A DNA stretch of 64,000 bases from Chiridota heheva (lineage: Eukaryota > Echinodermata > Holothuroidea > Apodida > Chiridotidae), in contig JAIGNY010002305.1 in assembly GCA_020152595.1 (NCBI GenBank), positions 1 through 64,000 of the forward strand. Direction: 5' to 3'. The stretch's first letter is position 1. Each line of letters begins with the position of its first letter. The translations under genes and the position numbers were made by a program. Shown piece after piece: positions 45,662 to 57,238 of the stretch. The notes beneath the pieces are model-generated. The model saw only the letters and a list, made by a program, of their open reading frames with translations. It did not search any database and had not been told where the DNA came from.

Positions 45662-46097
45662 TGTCACAATGGCTCACTCCCACCTCCTTATTGGTTCCCC
45701 CCAACCCCTCTGTAACAATTGCCACTGCATCCTTACAATCCAACACGTTCTCCTTGCTTGCCCCTTGTACAACCTTCCCAGAGCTTCTCTCGCTCCTCAC
45801 AACTCAATTGCTGAGTTCTTCCAAAAAAATCCTCCAGATAAAATAGTCTCCTTCCTTCAGCATGCATCCCTCTACAACCATATTTAATCCTCCTCTTCCA
45901 CCCCCTCTCTACTCTGTTTTTAGTTTTACCCATGCACCTCCTCTCTCGATCACAGCTTTCTGGCTTTTGTTCTTGAATTTCTCTCATTCTTCCCCTGGTC
46001 TCTTTCCTTACTACCTCTAAAATGATCTGACCTCTCAGGCACAATTTGACCTTCGTTGTCGTGGTGCCGTTAAGACCTCATCAAACAAACAAACAAA
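45662..46097 (+). mobile_element. Family-1 retrotransposon, copy F (3' end only)
   Basis: From CTCACTCCCACCTCCTTATT to the (CAAA)n tail. Almost identical to copies A and C over the 3' UTR (for example CTTCAGCATGCATCC), so it belongs to the same young subfamily. No clear target duplication. Confidence 0.88.
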
Positions 46098-47177
46098 CTA
46101 TTTAATCGTTATCATGCTCTGAACTTCCATACCTCATAAAGAGTGCGGTTTTTTAATGTTTTGTTTATTTTATGATGGGGTTTTTGGTAGTTGGTTTATT
46201 TTTCAAGTCTCTGTCATATATTAAGCTAGAATATTTGACTTTATTTCTCCTTTAATGTCCTCTTTTACATGATATTTAAAATGTATTTAGATGTTAGATT
46301 TCAGAATTTGCTTGGCTACTGCAAAGGGTGGGTGGTAAATATAACGGATCACTGCAAGCAATGGTTCAAAAAAAGTTTGAGGTCTCCAGAAAGAAAGAAA
46401 TAAAAAAAGGAGGAAAGAATGGAAAAGGGGACAAAGAAAAGTGTAAAATGGAAAAAATGGTTTGTTTGCCTTTTTTTGTAGAAAATTGTATGGTGGGGGA
46501 GGGGGGCAGAAAGAAGTGTTTTTTTGTAATTTTTATTTTCTGCCAATTTGGACCTTTGGAAGAATGAAGGATACTGTGTTCATCAACAAACAAATGAAGA
46601 AGTTAGTAGCAATAGCTCGACAAAAGAATGCCGCTTTTTCTGGTCTTTAAAGACCGTTATCACACTGATGAGCGACATATTTTCTCTTCAATTGAAATCG
46701 GGTCGAAGGCCGGTCGTGCATTGAAAAGTTTGAAGCACATGGAGCAGCGCAGGGGACAGAGCGATCACTTGATCGAACATATTGTATCACGTGGCTTGTG
46801 TTTGCCAAAACAGTTTTGTACATGTAGGGTATTAATATGTAATAAGGCAACGTAAAAGTGTTTCTAATTTTTACAAAAAATTTGAAGAGAAAAAAAAAAA
46901 GAAAAAAAAGAAAACCTTTTTAAAAAGGCGAGTTAGTGGCGGCAGAGGAGGGCAAACCAACAACTTTTTTTTAAAGCCTAATCATCAACAAACAAACAAA
47001 ATGACAGAAACCTGGAATATAGAAAGAAAAAAAAGCGGGTTACCCCTCCCTTAGCTCTACCAACCAACCACACCCACGTGGTAGTATGGATTATACATTA
47101 TAATTTGAGATGAAAAGATTCATAAGTCATTTTGAGAAAGGGGAAATTTCAAACTATCATTTATATCTTTCTTCCAG

Positions 47178-47291
47178 CAAAGCCTTGGTTACCTCGTGAA
47201 AGACTCCAAAGTCGTCAATTTTATTTTTCCTGATCAAAGAAACAATTTGGATACATCGCGTTCCCTTATGAGAGGCCTTCAGAATCAATTT
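47178..47291 (+). CDS. MED25: MED25 exon (ACID domain)
   Basis: Encodes 38 residues: QSLGYLVKDSKVVNFIFPD then SLMRGLQNQF, aligning with human LGPLFRNSRMVQFHF and LESLKGLYRIM (from memory). Phase 0 at both ends (CTTCCAG|CAA, TTT|GTAAGT). Confidence 0.93.
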
Positions 47292-48107
47292 GTAAGTTTC
47301 CATTTTATTTTTTCAAGTTCTGTATTGTGAAATGGTCAATTTTGATAGTCAAGTGATGTTCCGAGGTTTATACAAATTCAAACTCTAAAATTGTATTACA
47401 TTCACCATGTTTTAACAATCTCAGTTCGTTATCTGCTCTCAACAACATTAGAAATGGCTTTGCTTAAAACCAGGAACATCTCAACCGGCCCTCAATTGGA
47501 GCAGGGCCGGTATGAGTAAAGTTATATATTTCTTTGTTTCCCAAACCACAAAACTGTATACAGTTATACCTCTCCAAGGCTCCTTCAAGATAACAACTAC
47601 TCCCACTGGTGTTACATGGTATTTTTAGTGACACACATCTGAATATAATGGCAATCCTTTGTGATATACTGTAAGTAGTAACTGTAATCAGTGCTGGTAT
47701 TATTTGTCTTTGCTACTGGGGAAAGGTGAAATGAACTATGAGCATAGACCTATTTATACCTCAATGTTATGATGCAAAACAATCTTGTTGAATGATGTGG
47801 TCAATTTGTTGCTTCAAAATTGCAGGCCAAATTTTTAAGCAGTGCCCTTACTAATGAAGCCATTAACGATGCAAAGCCAGAAGAACAGATAACAGTTCCT
47901 GAAACACCTCCCAACAAACCTGCTGAAACCCTTCTCATTATCCTCAACCACGTCTGGACCTCTCATTTCTTCCCCAAATTGAGAAAACAGTGGTCATCAC
48001 CCCATCCTTAAACAGGGCAAAGATGGCAGGAATCCCTCCAGCTACTGTTCCATTGCCCTCACCCGCGGTCTCTGCAAGATCATGGAATGGACAGTCAATT
48101 TGGATCC

Positions 48108-48500
48108 TCACCTTCCACCAAAACAGTCCTTATTTTTCACCAAAACAGTCCTCACCTTCCACTAAAACAGTCCTCACCTTCCACCAAAACAGTCCTCACC
48201 TTCCACCAAAACAGTCCTCGCCTTCCACTAAAACAGTCCTCGCCTTCCACCAAAACAGTCCTCACCTTCCACCAAAACAGTCCTCACCTTCCACCAAAAC
48301 AGTCCTTACCTTCCACCAAAACAGTCCTCACCTTCCACCAAAACAGTCCTCACCTTCCACCAAAACAGTCCTCACCTTCCACCAAAACAGTCCTCACCTT
48401 CCACCAAAACAGTCCTCACCTTCCACTAAAACAGTCCTCACCTTTCACCAAAACAGTCCTCACCACCAAAACAGTCCTCACCTTCCACCAAAACAGTTTT
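48108..48500 (+). repeat. 22-bp minisatellite grown from RT coding sequence
   Basis: About 17 units of CCTCACCTTCCACCAAAACA plus GT. The unit corresponds to the RT segment coding ILSPHQS (AATCCTCTCTCCTCACCAAAGCGG-like in copy A, 16078 onward), and the flanks are the neighbouring RT segments in the right order. A 22-bp period does not keep the frame, so expansion happened after loss of function. Confidence 0.9.
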
Positions 48501-48530
48501 AGAGAATGGAGCAATGCCCTAGACCACAAC

Positions 48531-49175
48531 AAGGATTAGTTCAGTGATCAATCAAGTTCATCTGAATGAAAGACGATGAAAGAAACAAAATGATGAAGAA
48601 GGAAAAAAAATCCATTAAGGAGCTCATGTCTTATCTGTGTAGAAATGACTAGGTGTAGTAAGTTTACTATTGAAAATTGTCACCCTTATCGTCACATTCT
48701 TAACAATTGGTAATGTATTTAAAGAAAAGTTATCAAACTTTTTAAATTATTTTTCCTTGAACTTTCTTCATGTGGTAAATTATAATTACCCTTACTAGAT
48801 TCTGTTTTACTACTTTCCTGACATATCCAATGGTTTTTAAGCCACAGAATCACAGGACAAAATATGATAGAATACGGAAAGATTTTGAGGAATCTGAAGC
48901 TGTGACATCACAATTGGTCTGATTTTAGTCGTTTTCACTTGAATGATACTAAAAATACATTAACAATTGTTAAGATTGTGAGGATGAAAGGGCCAGCCTT
49001 TATAGTATACTTACTACATACACCGGTCTGTTCTACACAGATAAGACAGAGATTTAAACTTAAATATCCCCTTAAAGGAGTAAGATTTTTGAATGCTTTG
49101 TTCAACATTTTGTTTCTTTTGAAGTCCTGTTTTCATAGAAGATAAACTTGCATAACCCCTGAACTAATCCTTTAA
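48531..49175. mobile_element. TTAA-type MITE inserted into the RT relic
   Basis: Ends AAGGATTAGTTCAGTGATCA and CCTGAACTAATCCTTTAA are inverted repeats shared with 23918-24497. The interior shares GTGACATCACAATTGGTCTG and GTATTTAAAGAAAAG-type blocks. The insertion point matches an intact paralogue sequence CCAGTTAATTACAC (39545 onward), with TTAA preserved on the right side (49172-49175). Confidence 0.85.
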
Positions 49176-49403
49176 TATAACTCAACACCGCTCTATACGT
49201 GAAACATTTTGTGAAGAAAAAAACACCTTATTGTCATCCCTTTTGACTTAAAGAAAGCGTATAATACAACTTTGAAATATTGCGTCACTCAAAAACTCCA
49301 TATTATAGGCCTTAGAGGCCACCTTCCTATCTTCATTTAAAACTCTATCTCTTCCAGACATTTTCAGGTCTGCATCACCCCATCCCCGCTAACCCTCATC
49401 CCT

Positions 49404-50370
49404 AGAAGGTGTACCCCAAGGCAGCATCCTCTCTAACCCTCAACCCTAGTAGGTGTACCCCAAGGCGGCATCCTCTCTAACCCTCAACCCTAGAAGGTGT
49501 ACCCCAAAGCGGCACCCTCTCTAACCCTCAACCCTAGAAGGTGTACCCAAGGCAGCATCCTCTCTAACCCTCAACCTTAGAAGGTGTACCCCAAGGCGGC
49601 ATTCTCTCTAAATCTCAACCCCAGAAGGTGTACCCCACGGCAGCATCCTCTCCAACCCTCGACCCTAGAAGGTGTACCCCAAGGCAGCATCCTCTCTAAC
49701 CCTCAACCCTCAACCCTAGATGGTGTACCCCAAGGCAGCATCCTCTCTAACCCTCAACCCTCAACCCTAGATGGTGTACCCAAGGCAGCATCCTCTCTAA
49801 CCCTCAACCCTCAACCCTAGATGGTGTACCCCAAGGCAGCATCCTCTTTAACCCTCAAGCCTTGAAGGTGTACCCCAAGGCAGCATCCTCTCTAACCCTT
49901 AAGCCTGAAAGGTGTACCCCAAGGCAGTATCCTCTCTAACCCTCATCCCTAGAAGGTGTACCCCAAGGCAGCATCCTCTCTAACCCCCAACCCTGAAAGG
50001 TGTACCCCAAGGCAGCATCCTCTCTTACCCTCAACCCTAGTAGGTGTACCCAAGGCAGCATCCTCTCTAACCCTCAACCCTAGTAGGTGTACCCCAAGGC
50101 GGCATCCTCTCTAACCCTCAACCCCAGAAGGTGTACCCCAAGGCAGCATCCTCTCTAACCCTCAACCGTAGAGGTGTACCCCACGGCAGCATCCTCTCTA
50201 ACCCTCAACCCTAGAAGGTGTACCCCAAGGCAGCATCCTCTTTAACCCTCAACCCCAGAATGTGTACCCCAAGGCAGCATCCTCTCTAACCCTCAACCCC
50301 AGAAGGTGTACCCCAAGGCAGCATCCTCTCTAACCCTCAACCGTAGAGGAGTACCCCAAGGCAGCATCCT
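49404..50370 (+). repeat. 45-bp minisatellite grown from the RT GVPQGSILS motif
   Basis: About 22 units of GAAGGTGTACCCCAAGGCAG, then CATCCTCTCTAACCCTCAAC and CCTAG. In frame the unit codes EGVPQGSILSNPQP and a stop; EGVPQGSILS is the conserved RT block just before the YXDD motif. The upstream flank is the preceding RT segment (FDLKKAYNTT, then LRGHLPIFI). Some units have lost a C or carry CAACCCT duplications. Confidence 0.95.
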
Positions 50371-51369
50371 CCCCCCAACTCATTACATTACAAAATACTG
50401 TGGTTGCCTTCATCTTACATCATGATTTTGTATATAAGATAAAGCCTGAAATTTGAAATCAAAACATCAGTTATGTAGTAGATCACCATATATTTTTAGG
50501 CAGGTCATGATGGTGACACACTAGTGAAGTTTATTTTGCATGAGGCGAGATATATTGGTGGTATTTTTAAGTAGGCCTAGGGGCTATGTTAATATTGCAG
50601 CTACCTTAATCTAAAGGTAGGTGCTAATATCATAGATAGCAGAAAACAAGAATGTTGAAGCCAGTGCCTTAGAAGGGGGTAATAGCTGAGGAAGATAAGG
50701 GGGAGGGGGAAGGGGGGTGCCAAATTTCTATAGCTATATTCGAGGGGGCTGAATTTGTTATATTATTCGAAGTATGATCTATCTAATAAATTGATTCGAA
50801 TCTGACGGTATGAATGAAATCTATTCTCTAAATATTTTGAGTGCAATGAAAATATTCACCCCTCTTGCTTGGAGAGGAGAGGGGAATTATTGCTAAGATG
50901 ATGATCTAGCCTCTGCATTGAAAAGTTGTCCAAATTGGGGGTATACCTGTCTAATAATGCATGCAACACCTCACCTCCACTTATTGGAAAAACCCACAAA
51001 AGTATTATCGACTTTCAAGCACAGCAGGTTAATTTTAATGACACGATTGCATGCCTAACAGTCATTCAAGCTAAGTTTAATCACTTAGGCGTGAATCGCG
51101 TCGCGGAGCTTGGAAATTGTATTCTATAATTTAATGCGCGAGAAAGCAAGCAATGTAAATCGGAAGCTGCGGTACGTAACTTGGATCACTCGACCAGTTT
51201 TTTTTTAAATGATTCAGTGTTTAGGACACAATTTTAATGCGGCTTCTTTATCGTAATGAGTTTAGCTAATAAATCCTGTACGCGTTATAGATGAAAGCAC
51301 TGTATCTAAACATTGTATCAAATGACAAATTTTCTCTGCATCACTTTTCTATTTCTTTTCATTTTCAAG

Positions 51370-51537
51370 GCCGGATGTATTCACTTCTCAAGCGACCAAC
51401 CAACAGAAACAAGAGTGCTGCTTCTAATGTATTCACAGAAAAAGCGTCAGTTTTTGGGTCTCATTCCAAACGACCAATCAGGCTTCGTGAATCGATTTAG
51501 AGAGGTCGTGGAGATGCAAAAGAGAGGTCAGCTTGTG
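51370..51537 (+). CDS. MED25: MED25 exon (end of ACID domain)
   Basis: Encodes 56 residues: AGCIHFSSD, RVLLLMYSQKKRQFLGLIPN, DQSGFVNRFREVVE, then MQKRGQLV. Closely matches human AGCVHFPH, MLLYSSKKKIFMGLIPYD and QSGFVNGIRQVI (from memory). Acceptor TTCAAG|GCC in phase 0; donor GTG|GTGAGG in phase 0, chosen because it joins in frame to the next exon. A GTCAGC donor seven bases upstream would break the frame. Confidence 0.95.
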
Positions 51538-53955
51538 GTGAGGAATTTTTATGGTTATGTGATATTTCTTTTCAGGTGTGATTATAAAATGTAAAGTAAA
51601 CTATATGATTAAAGTATTCACAGGTATATTCACCAGAAAATGTTGTTACATTTGGAATGGAACAGTCTTTTAAACACTTTAAAAACACTTATTTTGTCTG
51701 AGTATGACTTATATTATTTTTGAAAATTGGAAGAATGATTGATGAATGTAAAAGTTGTGATGTATGATAGAGATGACGGCTCAGAATCTTTAATGCAATT
51801 CCTAACCTTAGTCACTGAAATGCATCAGACTTGTATTCTTCGACTAAGTTTTATAGAGGGGGTATGATTGAAATTTAAAGCCTCTTGGTCATGTTCAACT
51901 GCTCCCATTCAAAGATCGGTGGTGAAGAATTGCAAAACACTAAATTAAATTACGGAAATTCTAGGTTATCTTCTTCTCATGTCACAAAATAGACCTAATA
52001 TGTATTGGCCGATTAAGCCTTCAAATTCTGTTCAAAAGCATTTTAAACAGAATTTTGATGAATTGTTTTTGCTATTTCATTGTTTATAGCATAATTTCTT
52101 CAAGGTGTTGCTACCTATCATACTGTATAGATATATTTTTATATTTGTAGGATTTTGAATCGTAGTGAAGTTAAGCCATTTGGTTTGCCTCACTTTTAAT
52201 GCCACTATTTCTATTTAAAATATTTTGATATGTTTTAATCTCTCGTGCAATTCTATGAGGTCTCACAACAAGAGGATAAGTCTCACCCACCATCAAGATT
52301 TTGAGCTGTCCACCAAAAAAAAAAAAAAAAAAATTTGCATAAATTGAAAATATTTTTTTTCTTTTTTTCCCCCAAAATTTAAAAACTGATCTGTTCAGAT
52401 TTCAACTCTTTCACCCAATATAGAAATTGTCCATAGACCTTTATCCCTTGATCTACCACGCGTTCGTGTCACGACAGAGTTGGTGTATCAATTTCAAAAA
52501 AATAAAACAGGACCTTGCCAGATTCCTAGAGGGGTGAATTTAGTATTTAAAAGTTACATTAGATCTTTCAAAATATTGTGTTTTTTGCATGGGATTGTTT
52601 TGAACTTTTTTGTGTAAATTGTAGGTAAAAATGCAGATTATTCTGGGGTTTTTTGTGTTTTTTTTTGTGAAATTTATTTTTTCTTCAAAAAATTAAAATA
52701 ACACTTTTGCAAAATGATATTTTATTTCTTTTTTGGTCACCATTATTTTGACAATTTATTTAGTTCAAATCTAATCAAATTTTGCTCATACTTAGCCTTA
52801 TTTATTAGATTGTTGGTAAAATGTTTCAAATTTGATGATTTTCGGTATAATTTCACACTTTTTTTTTTAAATTCACAGCTCTGCAGGCTATTATCCAAAT
52901 TAAAAACCTTTTTCTCCCCCATTTGGCGAATGGACTACTCTTTACATTGATACAATGGAATAAACAAATAGCCCCCTCCCTATTCTTTGCCATGATCCAA
53001 GCATTGGGCACGAAATCTGCATTTTTAAAATCATTGTATCTGTGCATATACAACCCATATCGCAATAATCTTCACAGCAGAACTGCCCTATGTTTTAGGC
53101 CAAATTCACAAAGTTAAAAAATTAAGAGGTAACATTTGGAGGTGAAGGACACCATTAGTCAAGCTGGCAAGAGGTGCAAGAAGCAACAGAACAGCTAAAG
53201 ACTGACAGCGTTCTACGTCAGTTTTTCCGTGATGTTTTTGTGTAACATTAGGTCTAGTGTAGTAGTGTGTGTTGTATACAGCACTGTGGGCCTGCGTGTA
53301 TGTACAGTGCGTGCTTTTTGCATTGTTTGAAAAATTATGGGTCAACATTGAGGAAAAATGATAAAACTTACAAATTTGCACTTTCCCTACTCCAAAAAAT
53401 TAAGACCTGGTATCAAATGAAGGACATATTCTGAACAATTCAAATATTCTATCAAAAATAACATAGTCATTAAAAAGCAAAACGTCATAAAGATACACTA
53501 GCAGTTTTGGACACCAGATGTGCAAATTAGTGACATGATTTGCATAATTTGTACATGTTCGACTGAAAATTGTTTTCTTTGCTTTCAGTAAAATTAAACA
53601 AGAAATTAAAGAGAAATTTATTAAAAAGTTTCTTAAAACCACATCTGTGTTTTGGACACCCTTGGTAGTTGAAGGGTTAAACATTTATGCACTATGAGGA
53701 AAAGGGTTTGAATTGTACATGGCCCAACCCGTCACCCTTTTACATTCCCACATCTTCTTCCCCTTTCGGTGTATCCCTTCTCCCTCCTTTCCCTTCTCTC
53801 TTTTATAATTCCTTTGCCTTAAAGATGCAATCTTCACTTAATAATAGTATCATGTTTCAGACCAATCCGTCTCCTACTTCATCCATCTTATTATAACCAT
53901 GGAAACATTAACCCTCATCTCGACTTTTTGCACACTTTTGTCTCTTTCTGCTCAG
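51538..53955 (+). other. MED25 intron, no recognised element
   Basis: AT-rich sequence with A and T runs (52314-52333, 52860-52870). I find no family-1 copy, SINE or array here, which makes it the least invaded long intron in the window. The acceptor is TCTTTCTGCTCAG. Confidence 0.75.
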
Positions 53956-54162
53956 AAGCAACAACAGATGAGAATCAATGCTCCGAACCAGATTGGCCAA
54001 CCAGGGATGCCGCAACAGATACAGCAGCCGCAACAGATACAGCAGCAGCAGCAGCAGCAGCAGATTGAACAGAGAGGTCCCGTTGCTGTGGCAACGGTGG
54101 CACCAGATAATCCAGCGATTCAGCAGAAACAAGGACAACAGCAGCAGACAACAACACCACAA
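53956..54162 (+). CDS. MED25: MED25 exon (Gln-rich tail)
   Basis: Encodes 69 residues: KQQQMRINAPNQIGQPGMPQ, poly-Gln, then RGPVAVATVAPDNPAIQQKQ and a Gln/Thr end. Phase 0 at both ends (CTCAG|AAG, CAA|GTAGGT). The donor GTAGGT is weaker than the others. Human MED25 also has Gln/Pro-rich sequence after ACID, but not this sequence. CAG repeat at 54038-54063. Confidence 0.85.
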
Positions 54163-54177
54163 GTAGGTCACACTTAT

Positions 54178-54208
54178 GTGTGTGTGTGTGTGTGTTTGTT
54201 TGTGTGTG
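54178..54208 (+). repeat. (TG)n microsatellite
   Basis: TG repeats with two TTTG interruptions, starting 15 nt after the splice donor at 54163. Confidence 0.95.
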
Positions 54209-54449
54209 CACTTTTAAGAGGTGGAAATTTGGGATAATTATATGTTTACACACCTTCCAGCTGGGGACACACATGCAATTGGGGATATCCCCAATTTACA
54301 GTAAGCTTTCTCCCCAATTTCCCAGTTTTATGTCAATTGCTGGTGTATTTTGCGGGTATCAAAACATCTTACCTGTACCTACAAAGCAAAATCTGGTATC
54401 CCAATTACATGGTAGAAAACGTATGACATCAAAAATTTAAATTGTATAG

Positions 54450-55413
54450 CGCCATCACTCATACCTCAACCACATCAACACCATCCAAAATGAAGCCCTC
54501 AGGCTTTGTCTAGGTGCCTACAAGACCTCCCAAATTACCAGCTTTCATGAAGAAGCCAACGAACCCCTCTTTTTACTTAGATGTAGAAAGCTTAGCCTCT
54601 CCTATGCTTTTAGAGTCCTCACCAACACCCAGAATCCTGTTTACGACCTCATTAGGTACCCCAATTTCTCCACCCTCTTTGATAGGACCAAAACCCTATC
54701 CCCTCCCTTCAGCTTACGCATTAAATCAGACCTCTTCCATCTCGGCATCAACTCCGCCACTCTCAGCACCTCCTGGCCCACTTTTCCTCCTTGGCCCCCT
54801 CCCTTCTATCCACCTGGCCCTCTCCACTCATCACAAACTCAAACCCACCCTAACCTCTTCATCAACCTCCACAACCAAATCAAAGACCAACTCTCAAAGT
54901 ACACCTCCATCTATACTGATGGCTCCAAGGAAGGTGACAAGACAGCTGCTGCTGCGGTTATCCAAGACATCACCCTCAGTAGCAGACTTCCTGACTACTC
55001 ATCCATCTTCTCAGCCGAGGCAAAAGCCATACTCCTCGCCCTCAACTTTATTTAGTACTCTCCGCTCAGCCACTTTGCCATTTTCTCCGACTTAAAGGCT
55101 GTTCTTCTTTACTCAACCTTAAATGGGATAACTTCACATCCCACCTCCTCCTCTGGAAACTCCTTTCGCCCACCCTCTGCAGGAAAAGTGTTTTTTTCTT
55201 CTGGATATCCAGCCATGTTAGCATCCCTGTACTTGTTTTGTTTCAACCATGCACCTCCTCTCTCAATCACAGCTTTCTGACTTTTTGTTCTTGAATTTCT
55301 CTCATACTCCCCCTGTTTTCTTTCCTTCCTACCTCTAGAATGATCTGACCTCTCAGGCACAATTTGACCCTCGTTGTCGTGGTGCTGTTAAGCCCTCATC
55401 AAACAAACAAACA
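54450..55413 (+). mobile_element. Family-1 retrotransposon, copy G (5'-truncated, internal deletion)
   Basis: Starts in the RT thumb (CTCATACCTCAACCACATCA), carries RNase H (YTDGSKEGDKTAAAAV-like at about 54913), and jumps at about 55228 from SHVSIP-coding sequence straight to the 3' UTR (TTGTTTCAACCATGCACCTC). It ends with (CAAA)n. The deletion removes most of the RNase H C-terminus and about 500 bp after it. Confidence 0.88.
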
Positions 55414-55574
55414 AATAATAATGTAATGTTGGGGTCGTATGATTTTACAACTTCCAAATGGTTATATACACCTGGGATTGGATTTTGTACATTGGAACTG
55501 TGGAAATATTTATTTATCCCCATTTTTGGTTCCGATGCGATAGCATAAGGAACCTGATTCATGTCATACTTGGT

Positions 55575-55770
55575 ATACACAGATCTCCGTTAGTGCTTTG
55601 TCCTCTCACCCGCACGTCTCGGCTTCGTATCCCTGTGGGTCTGCAACCAGTGAGTTCACAACTGGTTATCAAAGGCCGTGGCCGTCTTGATGTAATGTCC
55701 AGCACTGGATGCTTTCGGGACGTTAAACCTTGCTATACTATGCTATATGGATGTGCTGTGGTCTGTAGAT
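55575..55770 (+). mobile_element. Possible SINE-like repeat fragment
   Basis: Contains GGATGCTTTCGGGACGTTAA, resembling the GGGGACGTTAAGC of the SINE at 45060-45515. The head is not recognisable as tRNA. Weak support. Confidence 0.35.
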
Positions 55771-56585
55771 GGCTTTTGGTGCTGATGGCACAATTATTAA
55801 TTAGTAGGCGGGGCTAAATGTAAAATTCTGTTAGCAAGCTCGTGAACATGATATTTCAAGAATCATGAGGTGGATTTTTTTCATACTTGGAATGAAGCTG
55901 TTGACTTCATCATTGTTTATGTCAGGCAGCTTGCCAAATACAATTTTCCATTGTTTGTTGTGATTGTGGTTGATAGAAAAGGCATAAACCTAAACAAGAA
56001 ACAAAATATACACAAATTTCATGTTCCAGTGTGATAAATAAACTAAACGTGTAAGAACGTTATATCTAAAGAAAATATGATTAAAAAAAAAAAAAAATTG
56101 CTTCTAATCCAAAATTGGCATCAGAACCACATGGGATTTCTCCCTCTGGTTATACGATGTAGATTAACTACATGTGTAAAAGTGTGTATCACTACTCCCA
56201 ACGTAGGCTTTCATACCGAGATGGAATGGGAATTAACATTATTTGCTCACGGTGGGTATAGCATCTAGACATATATTGTTTGAAAATTCTGCATTCCTAT
56301 TTTGCCTAAGTCCCTTAATAAAGATGTCCCCAGTTTCATACATATGTCCCCAATTTCCACCTTTTACACTTATGGGTGTGTGTGTGTTTGTTTTACTGTA
56401 TCATCTGAGGACAGAAGCTTGACAAGACACCAAGTCTTTAAGGACAACACAAGAACTGAGGACAAAAATATACATTTTCAGAAGAAATTACATGCTACTA
56501 CTTTCTTTTGATTAGTCATGTAAGATAAACTTTGAAACTATAGATGTTGTTGTCGTAATTAAAAGATCATTCTTTGTGGAATTTA

Positions 56586-57130
56586 AACCTTACTCTACCA
56601 GCACTTTTTTTTAAAACACGCATGGTAGAGTAAGGGTTAATTAAGTGCTAATTATTGAAGGGTCCTCTGTCTTTCAAGCAGCAGAGTTGGGCTCGTTCCA
56701 CTTCAGTGACTCGGTAGGCCGCCCACCGGGACCATGTAGCATATATTTTTGAGTTGGCACACTTGCCGCAGGTTGATTTACCCTTACTCTACCAGCACTT
56801 TTCTGAAAATGAGCTTGGGAGGCGGAGTCAAAGATGGGGCGCCTAAAACGGTGATTATATTGCCGCATGGTAGAGTAAGGGTTAAGCACAGGATGATTAT
56901 TGAAGAGTCCTTTGTCTTCCGAGCAGCAGAGTCGGGCTCGTTCTACTTAAGTGACTCAGTAGGCCGCCCACCGGGACCATGCTGCATATACTTTTGAGTT
57001 GCCACACTTGTCGCAGATTAATTAACCCTTACTCTACCAGCACATTTTTGAAAATGCACTTGGGAGGCGGGGTCAAAGATGGGCCACCCAAAAGGAGGAT
57101 AATATAGCCACGTGGTAGAGTAAGGATTAA
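56586..57130. mobile_element. Hairpin MITE-like element in three copies with repeated spacers
   Basis: Each copy starts CCTTACTCTACCAGCAC and ends GGTAGAGTAAGG(A/G)TTAA, perfect or near-perfect inverted ends. Copy 1 (56586-56640) has almost no interior. Copies 2 (56778-56885) and 3 (57022-57130) share the interior GGAGGCGG(A/G)GTCAAAGATGG. The spacers 56641-56777 and 56886-57021 are also alike (AGGCCGCCCACCGGGACCAT), so a ~245-bp unit was duplicated. Confidence 0.85.
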
Positions 57131-57238
57131 AGTTCTTCCAGGTGAATATAAAACCTCGGCCCGTCCACATACCTTTAACAGAACATGTAGTTATAATAAT
57201 ACAAAGTTATTTAAAGTGCAAAGCAATGACCAGTCAAA

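Larger units (their letters stand above)
44979..47177 (+). other. MED25 intron
   Basis: Contains a SINE (45060-45515) and a short family-1 3' end (45662-46097). In 46100-47177 there are A-rich and G-rich stretches but no recognisable gene or repeat. The acceptor is TTTCTTCCAG. Confidence 0.8.
47845..50400 (+). mobile_element. Old non-LTR reverse transcriptase relic, split and expanded
   Basis: Protein-level order of family 1 is kept: EAINDA and NKPAETLLIILNHVWTSHFF (47850-47980, compare NKATTTL and NHIWSSH); SSYCSIALTRGLCKIMEW (48030-48090, compare SSYRPIALTSCLCKIMER); ILTFHQNS repeats (compare ILSPHQSGF); REWSNALD (48503-48526); after a MITE, SIRETF and PFDLKKAYNTT (49190-49275), HIIGLRGHLPIFI, and finally EGVPQGSILS repeats. 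It is more diverged than the eight family-1 copies. Downstream RT parts are not found. Confidence 0.8.
47292..51369 (+). other. MED25 intron with RT-derived minisatellites
   Basis: Holds the relic retroelement (47845-50400) with a MITE and two minisatellites. Segments 47292-47840 and 50405-51369 show nothing recognisable. The acceptor TTTTCAAG is weak in pyrimidines directly upstream but has a TTTCTTTTCATTTTCAAG tract. Confidence 0.85.

Noticed and set aside
49404..50370. CRISPR-like regular repeats (also 48108-48500 and 62098-63095)
   Set aside because: Repeats are head to tail without unique spacers of constant length, and the genome is eukaryotic. One array is derived from RT coding sequence.
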